Notes under the pieces: generated by a model | Databases searched by the model: none | What the model was told of the DNA's origin: nothing | Seen by the model: only the letters and a program-made list of their open reading frames with translations | Shown here: positions 51,201 through 61,889 of the stretch, one piece after another | Layout: the number at the start of each line of letters is the position of its first letter | How positions within the stretch are numbered: position 1 is the stretch's first letter | Assembly: GCF_963576615.1 (NCBI RefSeq) | Contig: NC_088714.1 | Span: 46,099,772 to 46,163,771, forward strand | Length of the DNA stretch: 64,000 bases | Direction of reading: 5' to 3' | DNA from: Watersipora subatra | Lineage: Eukaryota > Bryozoa > Gymnolaemata > Cheilostomatida > Watersiporidae | Translations under genes and position numbers: made by a program

Positions 51201-52640
51201 CCAATTGCCGAAGGTTTCTAATATCTTTCCGTCTTTAATATCTTCCAAAAATATTTAATTATAAGAATAATTATTCGAATTCATTTATCCGAAGGTTTTT
51301 GTAATAAACGTAGACCGTTTGAGGCGTAGACCAATTTACAGGTACGAAATTGTGGTACACAGTTTATCAGCCTATTTTTTTTTGGTCCAATTTCCGAAGG
51401 TTTCATTAAATTATTTAGAACGTTAGCCAAAATTCTTTACATCTTATGAACAAGGTGGGGCCGATTTACAATGCCTCCTTATGACGAGAACTTTTTTTTT
51501 TATTTTGCTCTAGTTCGTAGAAAACTTCCAGGCGCGTGAATGCTGATGCTCGCTTTCTTTTACAGATCGCTATTAAATCCATTCTATATTCAACACAACC
51601 AACTTTCAAATTGTGTATATTGCACAGCAGCTTGCCATTGTACATCTAATATTGCATTTCTCCTATTGTAGGGGAGAGATATAAACATATATCTTTTCCT
51701 TTCATTATTGCTGTTTGTTGTACATAATAACTCCCAGTACATTACAGCTACCATTACAACTACCATTGCAGTTATTTTAGTGCAGGGCCATTTGACTGCT
51801 AATATTGCATTTCTCAACCAGCAGTACCCTTTCTTTTTTCCAATATCACTTTGGTCGTAGGTTGTATGACAGGGGAATTTCTAGTCTAATATAAAAATGT
51901 AGTGATCAAAAATATCTTTGGTCCAGTGTCAAAGAGTTTTACTAACCGAAATACGTTTAGGTCGTTGTTTACAATATTCCCCTTCATCCTAAACAGGAAA
52001 TGAAAAATGGAAACCACGATTTTATGCCGTTTTGTGAGCAAGAAAAAAATCATGTAACTGGTTTGTTTTTGTAAAATGATAACATAACTTCCTATATTTA
52101 TTGAGGCAAAGTTTTTGGTGGATCTGTTAATACTGCGATCCGTGATCATGGTTTTTTGTATAGCTACAGAGGTGAGTCGTTATGAAGGCTTTTTAGCAGA
52201 ATAGCGAGCAGCTATAAAGCTTATGAGCTGATTGCCAGTGCGCAGGCAAACCATAGAGCTATACCATATTAGTGGGTATAGGTACATTATTGGCCATCAT
52301 TGACCAATAATGTATATGTAGTGATATCGAGGTCTTGTAAAAAACGTGTGCGGTAGGCAACACAGGACTGCACAGATGTTTTCGCTTTAATGCAGGTCAA
52401 GTCACAGATTGGGTTAGCATGTCACTGTTCATGATGGATTTTCCATCAACGCAGTAATAATGAGGCATTGATGCATTTGGCTCGAGTCCTTTTGTTTATT
52501 GAAAATCGAGAATTGAGTCAATTTCTCTATGCTGACAGTAAAGACTTGATCTAATTCTTACTAGTAGGATGTTTTGAGTTAATGCAATTCTACAGTGAAT
52601 AAAAGGATACAAGAGAATTGATTCGATTCACTTGTGTGAT
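51201..52640. other. no gene seen
   Basis: AT-rich with homopolymer runs. Short frames (60-90 codons) lack motifs or proper splice edges. 'TAATATTGCATTTCTC' occurs twice (51647 and 51799), a small direct repeat. Confidence 0.4.
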
Positions 52641-52729
52641 GAGCCTTAGGCTTACTCGAGCGAGCTTAAAAACTCGAGTGCCCATCTGCGGTTAAAACAC
52701 TCAGAAGAAAAATACGTGTGAGATGGCGT

Positions 52730-53150
52730 CACTAGTTGTTTTCATCATGATTGTTGATATCAGCTATTGCGTTCAAGCTGAAGTGTTACGTGTCTCAATT
52801 CTGTCGGCCTTTTTTCAATGACACGCGTCATAATCGCGCTTTCACTTGATCGGACCGTTTTAATCAAGTTTCTTGGTCTTGAAATATCCTGGCAATCAGA
52901 TCATCTCAAACATAAAAAACAATCGCATATGATAGAAAAGTACAGATACTTTATGATAAAATCTACAGAAATTTGTGTAAGTTCATAGTTAAAGATGTAG
53001 TTGCGTCAAATTTACGTTGATCTTAAAAGAAAGCATTTTTTTTCTCTATCAGTTGATGTTGTTTGTTGTGTTACGCGATCGCATTGCCAAGATATTTGAA
53101 GATTAAAACCGAAAAAATCTGATCGCCGTAAAAACGCTCAGGCCACAAAA
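52730..53150. repeat. family C arms, copy 3 (rearranged)
   Basis: Reverse arm 'CCTGGCAATCAGATCATCTCAAACATAAAAAACAATCGCATATGATA' (52880-52940), then a plus arm at 53045-53145 ('GATGTTGTTTG...ATTGCCAAGATATTTGAAGATTAAAACCG...CTGATCGCCG'). The usual central 'GATATCAGCTATTGCG' is at 52755. Confidence 0.6.
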
Positions 53151-53876
53151 ACGTGCCCAGACTTGCCCAAAATGATGTCACGCGTTAGGCAACCTGTCTC
53201 CATCTCTCGTATTCACATCGGCTATTTGCGATAAATGTCTAGTCTTACGCGGCTCTATTGGCATATATCTTATTTTGTATTTGCTCATGTTGGCTAGAAT
53301 AAAATTTTAAATCCTGCTACAGATGCATTATTATGAATGTTTCAAAGGCCTCAAATAACGAAAATTGAAAATTTGTTCTACTCACTTTCTCCAAATGTTG
53401 TGTAAACATTTGGGTACCGACTACCAATTCTACCGGTCTACGGTAATTCTGTCAAGTCACTTATGTAGAACGCGGTCTTTGTATCAGCAGCTACCCGTTA
53501 TACTAACGATATACCGCCTCTTATAAGCCCCGTCCACATTATGCCTGTCGCCTATCTTTGGGGCAGGGCTGTATATCATTGCCTACACCGTCTACGTACT
53601 AGTTTCTTACTAGTAGTATTCTTACCGAATACTACCGAAGTGAAATAAGCAAGCCACGTCTTTGAAAAGAATATAGACAGGGATAGAGTGTTAAGGATGA
53701 GAAGTCTGCTGCAAACTGGATTTGAACTCACCTTCTCCAGTTCTGCGGACATCCATATACCACATCCAATTCACTACAATATTCTGCAAATCATGTTTTG
53801 CATTATCTTCAACAATATTATTTTATTGTATAATTTTTACAAGCAAAATTATTTTCATCTCGGCATAAAACTTTTA

Positions 53877-54065
53877 TTAAAAATATTCATCAAGTCGTGG
53901 CCACTCAGATAGTATTAGCTGATACAATAAGACAAATTCATCTACTGCAACAAACTCAAACAAAACATCATGGATTATGCAGCACGCATTCCAGTCTCTC
54001 TTTCCACTTTATGGCAGTTTCCACACTGACAAAGCTTCTTCGGCTGGTGGGACGACATAAACATT
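53877..54065 (-). pseudogene. P2X7-like C-terminal domain, frame-broken exon
   Basis: A textbook acceptor (TTTTTTTACTGATTACAG) precedes 54065. One frame reads QPKKLCQCGNCHKVER and the other, after a 2-nt shift near 54000, RDWNACCIIHDVLFEFVAVD then EFVLLYQLILSEWPRLDEYF-stop. Together these give the order CxCGNC ... CC-I-x-x-H-x-x-F-x-x-V-x-x-D-x-F-V-L-L-Y, the pattern of the cysteine-rich P2X7 receptor C-terminal domain and the many invertebrate stand-alone P2X7-domain proteins. AATAAA overlaps the stop (53873-53878). Frame break or missed splice means I call it a probable pseudogene or an assembly error. Confidence 0.6.
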
Positions 54066-54493
54066 CTGTAATCAGTAAAAAAAATGCAATAAATATATGT
54101 CATTCATAGATATTTCATTCTAAAGCGTATCTATTGACAGCTTCCAAATTGGGAGTTAAATAGATTGCGAGTGTAATTTTAAAAACGAATAAACATTTAA
54201 TAAAGGCACAAGCAAGCCAAGCTAACGATTCGAAGCTTTGGTTCTGGAAATTAAAGATTTGCAATGATCAATCGATTTTACCCACTTCTTACGAGTGAAA
54301 ATAATTGGTAATCATGACTCTAATTTACCAAAGAAAATTCGAAAAAAATATTAAAGCTAGGTAAAACGGCAGATAAGCTATGAAACGATGATTGGAGATA
54401 GCAAAGAATTATCATTTTATTCATTAGTAAATGTATTTATGACTATAAAAATATTATATTTACTCAAGTATAGAAGACTCTAAGTTAATTTAC

Positions 54494-54700
54494 CTCCATT
54501 CTGTCTTCCTCTGCAGCGAAACGCTGCTGACGCCTGTCAACAGCCATAGGCTGTCTACTCCAATATTTTACTAAAAGTTGCTCAAATAACTCTGAGTCGC
54601 AGTCGCTATACAAAACTATGTATAACTTAGTAATTGTTGAAACGCGTTGAATCAGTAACGTTGAGAATTCTCTAACGATGAGATTCTTCGAGATCACAGA
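54494..54700 (-). CDS. possible first exon upstream of the P2X7-like exon
   Basis: Ends at donor AATGGAG|GTAAAT. One frame contains ATG and reads MAVDRRQQRFAAEEDRME in phase 0; this phase does not lead into the CQCGNC frame of the next exon, while another open frame (phase 2) does. A TATATA motif lies about 35-40 bp upstream of the exon (TTTATATAGG near 54735-54742). Either the pair is not one gene or the locus is damaged. Confidence 0.3.
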
Positions 54701-54732
54701 CAACGCGTTTTACGAGTGATAACATTTATTAC

Positions 54733-54743
54733 GGCCTATATAA
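54733..54743 (-). promoter_or_regulatory. TATA-box-like motif
   Basis: Minus-strand CTTTATATAGG lies just upstream of the minus-strand frame that ends at 54494. In an AT-rich genome such motifs are common, so position is the only support. Confidence 0.25.
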
Positions 54744-55045
54744 AGATTTCGCGCTCATGATTGGCTAACGAAGCGACCTCATATTTATCGCTCGTGGTTT
54801 CGTTTCAGATACCTTGCTTGTGACGTCACGAAATAGGCACCCGCTGGAACGTGAGCTTTTTAAAAGAGGGCCTCATTCAAACGCATATATCTCTGGACAG
54901 GGTTGGTCTACAAAGACAAAAATGGCATCAAATTGTAGCTGATGTTTTAGCCTTTTATGGGTCCTAATTTCATTAAATTGACTTTTTTGACGCAACTACA
55001 TCTTTAAGTGATGATTGTTTGTAAGTCAGATCGCATATATCGACG

Positions 55046-55240
55046 TCAGACTGAGCAGAAGTTACTGCTCCGATACAAATTTATGCATTGCATGGAAAAA
55101 ATTACTGCAATGTAGTCAGAAGTAGTTTTGGGAAGTTCTGCGGCCAGAGAATCTCCCTCTAGAAGGGTATCATTCTGCAATTTGAAAATCCACCCTTTTT
55201 TGTTGCCATTAATGTACTGTTGTCTCTGCTCCTTAGCCAT
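55046..55240 (-). CDS. 64-aa ORF, unknown
   Basis: ATG in a good context (AGCAAATGGC). Reads MAKEQRQQYINGNKKGWIFK then LQNDTLLEGDSLAAELPKTT before a less coding-like tail. A possible donor GCA|GTAATT after TSDYIA would make this a first exon. No domain recognised. Confidence 0.3.
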   Translation of the reverse strand: MAKEQRQQYINGNKKGWIFKLQNDTLLEGDSLAAELPKTTSDYIAVIFSMQCINLYRSSNFCSV

Positions 55241-55249
55241 TTGCTAATG

Positions 55250-56000
55250 TCGAGGCTTAATTGCGGGCTGTTATCGGAGGCTATAAAAGAAAACGCAAAT
55301 CTAAACCACCGCAGAAAATAAGATTTTTAAAAACTCAGTTGGCTATATCATGAGTGACCAGCCCAGTCAAGTCCAACTTGGCTTGTATTTACAACAAAAA
55401 TTCGAGGTCTTTCCTTCTGCTATAACGGCTATATGCACCTAGCCGCCATTTGCATTGCAAGTATAGCTAATGGATCCAATTGAATTACTGCCAGAATTAG
55501 ATTGTTTATTCGCAAATAGTAGATGGTCTTCATTATTAGCTTATAGCAGACTTCAGAGTTGCTAGCTACACAACACTAGCCAATCAGGTGAGCTATTGAT
55601 AATGATTTTTGTAGATTTGTAAACTTTCCTTGATCACACTAGTGACTCAGTTCCTTTGATGGCCTACTAGGAGTATTGCCGGTCTGGATGATCACTACTT
55701 GCTGGGCTCACTGACAGGCTGACGTCAGGTAAGGTACTCAGGCTAGTCATGCTCATAATTTATCCATTTTTATACCACAATCTGTTGCACAAATAGTAGG
55801 CATTGCAGGGTTCCTACAAGTATGGGAAATGCGTAAGGGCTGTATATGTGACATCCCAATTCTTGTCGTGTTTTTAGTAGTTTTTATGATGAAGGAATGA
55901 TGTAAAAACTCAGTTGAGTAGGTCACATCAGGAGGTACATACTAGGGTTGCGCGATAGCTCGATAGTCGACTACGATAGTCGGTAGTTGTCTTCTCGATA
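55250..56000. other. no gene seen
   Basis: Nothing coding. 'GGGTTGCGCGATAGCTCGATAGTCG' at 55946 looks like an end of a larger element; related 'CGATCGCTATCGG' and 'GCGATAACTATCGG' lie at about 57900-57955, beyond the two nested elements at 56007-57012 and 57105-57782. Confidence 0.35.
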
Positions 56001-56006
56001 TGAATA

Positions 56007-57012
56007 CAGTAATACTTCAACTTACGAGTGCTCCAACGTACGAGAAGCTTGAGATACGAGCCAGCTTTTAAGCAAGTTTTAGCACTAACATTTGAGCCAT
56101 GTTTGAGATACGAGCACGCGAGTCAGTTGCCAAGTATGCCAGAGGTGTTTTATGAGAACAGCATCACTCAGTATTTTTCAACTGCTAAGGTTATACTTTT
56201 GTACCATGTTTTTGTGCGCGATTTTCAATGCAGAATTATGTGAATTGAAAGTACTGTGCGTAGACCGAAAATTTGCCAGTAAAATGAAAAATAATGCAAA
56301 GAAAAAGCAAATGATAACAATTGATATTAAACAGAAAATTATTGAAAAATATGCGAAATGTGTATGCGTGATTGAGCTAGCTCAGCAATATGACAGAAAT
56401 ACATCCACAATTATCAAACAGAAGGATTATATTCAGGGCATTTAGTTCGCAAAAGAACTAACCATAATTTCTAAACGGCGCAGCGATCTTCACGACCGCT
56501 GATAGAGAGACTGCTCAGGCATGGGATAAAAGATAAACAATTGGCCGGTGACAGCGTAACTGAAATGATGCGATGTGAAAAGGCCAGTTCTATCTATCAA
56601 AACTATAAAATAGACATTCGGACAAGTTGGCTAGTGGTCGTGCATTAACCCTTTGTGACGACACCTGTGTTCGTCCTAATCGCAACATGTTGCAAGGGCG
56701 ACAAAGGCAAACATCCTTAGATAGGTTTATCTTAAAACGGCCGGCTAGTTATGGGAGCGAAACAAAGAGAAAATTAGCTAACCAGCTAAAAATTTCAAAC
56801 TATGAACGCCGAAGAAATTTTAATTACTTTAAATTAAAAATGAAAATTTGGTTTTAGGTTTGCTTCTAAGTTTGTCTTTTAAGGCATTGATAAAATCCAA
56901 ATTTATCAAAGTCAGCTGTTGTAACGAAGGATAAATTGCACCGACATGCGAGTAAATTGACATACGAGCTCAGTCTCTGAACGCATTAAGCTCGTAAGTC
57001 GAAGTATGACTG
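56007..57012 (+). mobile_element. Tigger-like deletion derivative, copy 3
   Basis: CAGTAATACTTCAACTTACGAG to TCGAAGTATGACTG between TA dinucleotides. Retains MKNNAKKKQMITIDIKQKII...VCVIELAQQYDRN and GRQRQTSLDRFILKRPAS, with a further ~230-bp loss in the 3' non-coding part compared with copies 1 and 2. Confidence 0.92.
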
Positions 57013-57104
57013 TATGTTGCTTATTTTAGCCTATCAAAACATTTGAAACTTATATATCGTTATCGAATAATAAAAAAGAATATAACTTGATAGTTTTGTA
57101 GAAA

Positions 57105-57782
57105 CAGTCAAACTCGGATAACTCGCCCTCGATAGCTCAAACACATGGTTAACTCGAACAGTTTTGTGCCCAATAGCTACTGCGGCGGTTGTTATCGCTT
57201 TAGAATATCACTTTATTCCAAGCCATAGAGGTTAACCTCAACTATTAGTAGTTCTTAGACGTTGTTATTACCATCATCGGCAAAATATTTTTGTACGACT
57301 TTTCTAAAGGTTTGCAAAAAAATCAAATTTTACCAATTATCCGCTTAGCGATGGCCCTCCGAAAGCAAGGAAAAGTGAGCTAACCGTCGGATTTCCTTGA
57401 AAAAAAATCAGCAAACTTGATCTTGGTTAAAACGCTCAAAAGAAAAAGATGTCTTTTTTCTGAGCATTTCAACGGCGATCAATTTTTGCCAATCTTAATT
57501 TGAAAACATCCTGGCAATCACATCACCTAAAACAACAAACCAATCTCAAGTGATAGAAAAGTCTCTATCCTTTTTGATGACATTTTTTTTAAACTTCACA
57601 GTAGAAGCCTTTCAATTTGTAACAAACCATCTATGCATTTGATTTATATATAATTTGAATATGTACATTTATCTACTAATAAATACATGGACTTGTGACA
57701 GTGCTCTGATAGCTTGAATGCTCTGACCACTTGAACACTTCCGTTCGGTCCCGTAAAGTTTGAGTTATCCTAGTTTGCCTAT
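57105..57782. mobile_element. family B pogo-like element, copy 3 (shortened)
   Basis: CAGTCAAACTCGGATAACTC at the left and GAGTTATCCTAGTTTGCCTA at the right. Lacks the hairpin MITE found in copies 1 and 2 and instead runs into 'CCGCTTAGCGATGGCCCTCCGAAAG', shared with the remnant at 3950-4340. Confidence 0.75.
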
Positions 57783-58462
57783 AGTTTTTGTTGTTTTTTT
57801 CGGCAGAATTTTTTCTGCAGCTTTTCCTTTTCCTATCCCTTTTCACAATCCTCGATCTTTCAGGCACGATAATACGATAGTTTTACCAGCTGCCAAGTCA
57901 CGCGATAACTATCGGTAAACTCTGTCTGCTCATTGATAATTCGATCGCTATCGGTGGGACAACTCCAACAATAGTGATAACACCTTTCCAAACCACAAAT
58001 GCCATCCCTAGTACATACAGTATAATACATACAGTTTACATATAGTATAACGTAAACCTTCCTGGAATTGATTATAATGGACAGTAATTTGCAGTTAATC
58101 AGAATTAGCAACCTCTGTGAAAGTTCAAATCTGTGAACTAGAAACTAATGAACTCATCTGATAAAATCACATTTTGATTAATCGAAAGCATTTTCCTCTT
58201 TTTCTTAGTTTATTAGTCAGCTTTGGGGGTTGATGGTGAATAGGAGGCTTGATGAAGGGTGTTCCAAGCAAGTTACAGTTTTAAAACTTATAAAACGTAA
58301 CAGGTGAACAACAAACCCTGACTACTGTTATCACAATGATGTCCGTGGACGAATCTCACTAGGCCAGAGTAGGAGAGAGATTCACAGATTTTAGTTAATT
58401 TATTTCTTCAAGTTTTAACGAATATTTTTACCTTGGGAAGTACTGAAGGCTGAAGCCATGAA

Positions 58463-58501
58463 AGTTGAACCCCGAAGGAGCGAGGAATTACTAAAGGTAA
58501 T
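58463..58501 (+). CDS. possible start exon
   Basis: ATG in GAAGCCATGAAAG begins MKVEPRRSEELLK, ending at TTACTAAAG|GTAATA in phase 0. The composition is coding-like but short. No partner exon was established downstream; the acceptor at 59831 would lead straight to TGA in this phase. Confidence 0.25.
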
Positions 58502-58778
58502 ATTTGTTGGTTATAATTAGTGAATGCTTGTTGTATATATCGATTGCGGTAGGAAAATGCAAAAAGGTTGCTATATGATTTGTTCTCAAGCCATCCCCTA
58601 ATTCATACAGTAGAGTCATTGCCATGTCAATCAAAGCGGCATGGAAAAGACAACTACCGTCTTTCTTGCTGCTTCTATGCCCAAGCAATCTCTTATTGTG
58701 TATCTCGAAAAAAATAATTGATATGCTTTCACACATAGGCTAGAGATGCAGGCTGCCTCGAGTTTTTGGAAGAGGCTC

Positions 58779-59601
58779 AAGGGGTGGTCACACGAGCGCC
58801 GAACCGAACTAAATGACGCAAAACGACGTCGTTTTCAACTCTAAAAAGTTCGACCGAGGACATTTCTGGCCGAAACGAACCTTTTCGGTCCTGCTCGAAA
58901 TTTCGTGCCGAACCCTTGCTCTTATTGGCTGGTTAAAATTCTAGAATTCTAGCGAGCACGCGTCACATTTCTACTTACGTTCGCGTGAGTAATGTTAAAA
59001 AAGAAATGGGACGATACTTTTATTTCGTTAAATAAACCACATGAAGCAATTTACGACAAAGTTCACCCGGACTTATGATTGTGTTGCATAAATGTAAGAT
59101 GTTGCACTTATGTTTTTGCATAAATGTAAGAGAATTGTGATTTCCTTTCGTGTAGAGTATAAGTAATGTGTCATATTCATCCTGATGAAGTATCGTTGAC
59201 TGATTTATTTATGTAAAACCACAGTACTATGATAAAGACTGTTTTTGTTTGTTATGTACTCAGCATAGAAAAACATTCATTTGTTAATAAAAAAATATAA
59301 TTATGTTGATGGGAAGGGTTGGCAAAATCTTTGTATCGAGTGATTTATTTTGAGCAGCTGAACGATCTTCTGATAAATCTGCTGTGTAATTATAATTTAT
59401 AATTGTTCCTCAAAGTTTTTTTTGTTTACAATAGAAATATTTAACTCAAATACATAAACACTACTAGTGAAACCGTGTCCTGTCTCTCGTATGGTATCTA
59501 GGAAGCGAAGTTACTTCGGTGGCCGTGTGACATGTGCCACGAACCGAACCAGCCTCCGAACCGATCCTATGTCGGTTTGGTGCTCGTGTGACCACGCCTT
59601 T
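58779..59601 (+). mobile_element. family H MITE, copy 3 (full length)
   Basis: AAGGGGTGGTCACACGAGCG at the left and TGCTCGTGTGACCACGCCTTT at the right. The closest copy to the 13715 element. About 823 bp. Confidence 0.85.
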
Positions 59602-59836
59602 ACCAGTCCTTATAAACACTTTAGCTCTGCATTCTTGAAAACCTTACCTAGCTAAAAGTTTTGTGAAACTAAATGCTGTATGACTCTGTTCCGTATGGGG
59701 CTGTGCATGAGCATATTCCTGTGAAGGAAACAGGACCACTTTAAAAGTACAATGCATCCATCCTTACTATTGTTATATACGGATTTTATGATATATTTAT
59801 TTTTATAATTTGACTTCGTTGGTATTGCAGTGATTC

Positions 59837-59980
59837 ATGATTGCTGGTGTGATCAGAGTAAAAGTGTTTTTCTCTTACGCTATTTGTATGCTTTTGCTAT
59901 TCATACTGTTCATTACTATCGTTTATCAGTTGTGCAAATTAAAGTTCTGTCGCAGAAAGAAGACAAGAACAAAGAAGTAA
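59837..59980 (+). CDS. 47-aa single-pass membrane micropeptide candidate
   Basis: ATG at 59837 to TAA at 59978-59980. N-terminus MIAGVIRVKVFF, hydrophobic core SYAICMLLLFILFITIVY (about residues 13-30), then QLCKLKFCRRKKTRTKK, a strongly basic tail that fits a cytosolic stop-transfer. Preceded by a likely acceptor (TTGGTATTGCAG, 59819-59830) and a TGA in frame, and followed 30 bp later by AATAAA, so it could be the terminal exon of a short transcript. An overlapping frame is also open through the exon, so coding is not proven. Confidence 0.38.
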   Translation: MIAGVIRVKVFFSYAICMLLLFILFITIVYQLCKLKFCRRKKTRTKK

Positions 59981-60010
59981 GAACAAACAACTACTACACT
60001 GTTTAGGTGA

Positions 60011-60016
60011 ATAAAA
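60011..60016 (+). terminator. poly(A) signal AATAAA
   Basis: AATAAA 30 bp after the stop of the micropeptide ORF; a second at about 60056. Supports a plus-strand transcript end here but is weak alone in AT-rich DNA. Confidence 0.3.
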
Positions 60017-60739
60017 CATACGATCTATTGGTGGAACCGAAGTGTCCCTTAGGTGTAATAAAAGGAGTTCATAGTTAACTTTGCACAGTGGAACTTTGAT
60101 TTGTGAAATTAATTCATCTCGGACGCATAGAAAGAACAGAACTAGTGAATAAAATCTACGAATGTCTGTTTGTTTACCGTTAGCATTGGCGGTCTAGACG
60201 AGGCTAGGCATAGAACACAGGGAGTGGGAAGATGATGGTCTGAGGAGGTGGCTCTTGCATTATTGCTTCAGTGTTGCTTTGTTCAGAATAAATGTTTCAA
60301 GAATGGAAGTAAAGAAATTTATTTACATTGGTAACTACTGAAAAACTACGTCATCATACGGAAAACGCAGAACCTCTTTGGCGAGAAACTATAGGCGCCC
60401 TGCTCTGTATGTGACATATGATAACTCCAAATTATACAACAGTTACTGACTTCGCTAGCAAATAAAACTGAGCGAGTGAGACGTGTTGTATGTCATATCT
60501 ACGAGAGGTAAATGAGCCATGGCACGAAACAAACCGGCCAAAATACAGAAGGCGTGTCCGTATCTAGAAACATTTTTTGTAACTCGAAGCGAAATTTTAT
60601 GGAAAGGCATTTTGTAACTTGGAAGTGTGGGTGTAGAGTATTTTGGAAATAGAGGTAGTGCTGTGGTTGTACGCGTGTGCTGATAAATTTTTGGGGTCAT
60701 TGAGTGCAAAAGTCATTACGGCAATAGAATCCAAAACAT

Positions 60740-60980
60740 CCCTATAGCATGCTACTCCATGGCGACTATTTTTTAACCCTTCCCTATAGTGGTAGTCAAA
60801 TACAGGTTGACTGTCAAATAGAGAGTAGTGTTCAAATAGAGGGTGGCGTTGTATGTTTCAAATAGCTCATCAGAATTTTAGGAAGATGAATTTAACCCTT
60901 TTAACGGTGAAGCGAATGTCACCTATATTTTGTACTCTCCTTTGGGCAGAGCAACATTAACCCTTTTGGATGCAAAAAAT
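60740..60980 (+). repeat. family G repeat, copy 2
   Basis: Begins at TTAA-CCCTTCCCTATAGTGGTAG, then 'CAAATAGAG' repeated three times (60800-60845) and 'GGTGAAGCGAATG..ACCTATATTTTG.ACTCTCCTTTGGGCAGAGC'. Matches 1780-2010. Confidence 0.6.
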
Positions 60981-61469
60981 CTGACAAATTATTTCAAGCT
61001 TGTCAAAGATTTCTAAATATGCATTGGGATTTCGAAAATTATCTCTACCAGTTGATATTTATTGCTTGCAACTAACCTGCGATGATATTATAGCCTGTGT
61101 CCTGCTTAGCAATTTGTTGGAGCTCTAAATTTTCATTTCATTCTAAATTTGAAGACATATTTTTATTTTACCACTATATTTAACAATGCTGCATAAAAAC
61201 TCATTGCATTCATTGATGTTTGCTACAGTTTGTAGCAAAAACTGACATTTTATGTGCACCAGAAAAGGAGTTATGAGCGTCAATCCATTATAAGCTGAGT
61301 TAAGATAACCGTAAGGAACCTATCAAGTAATCTACTATATAATTGGCAATTGTTGTCTGTCTGTGTAATTGTGTGTCCGCCTTATAGAGCGGTCTTTACT
61401 TTTTTTGTCGTACGAATTTCGGTCGTACGAAGCGAACTGAATTAACATGAGTAGTAACAGTAAATAAAA

Positions 61470-61760
61470 TATAGAGCGGTCTTTCTTTTTCCATTCGGTC
61501 GTACGAAGCCAACTGAGTAGTAAACACCGTACTTTCGGACTATTAGCCGCTACTTTTTTGTGATGATTTGAGTCAAGCGGCTTATATAAGGGTGCGGCGA
61601 TTCTGTGTTTTTTTTTTCACCATTAGGGCGCATTAACCGAAATCTCCGGTTAGCACGCCTCTTTACAGTGCCCAACGGCACTGTTCCGTCTTAAACAGCA
61701 AAGTTGCTGCCGTGTTAAAAAGCGCCGTCCTGAATTCTGCGGCCTACACAAAGGTGCCTA
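61470..61760 (-). repeat. family K repeat, copy 2
   Basis: Reverse relative of 20165-20460: 'CTTTCGGACTATTAGCCGCTA', 'GCGGCTTATATAAGGGTGCGGC', 'CACCATTAGGGCGCATTAA', 'CACTGTTCCGTC'. Confidence 0.65.
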
Positions 61761-61889
61761 TACAGCTATACAAATGTACTACTCATTAAATAAAGTAAAT
61801 TAATGAATAGTAATTTACATGTAATTAGTATTTACTGCCAACGCATACCGAGAAGGTCATGTGAATGTTTGTTTCTTGGGGAAAAAATG

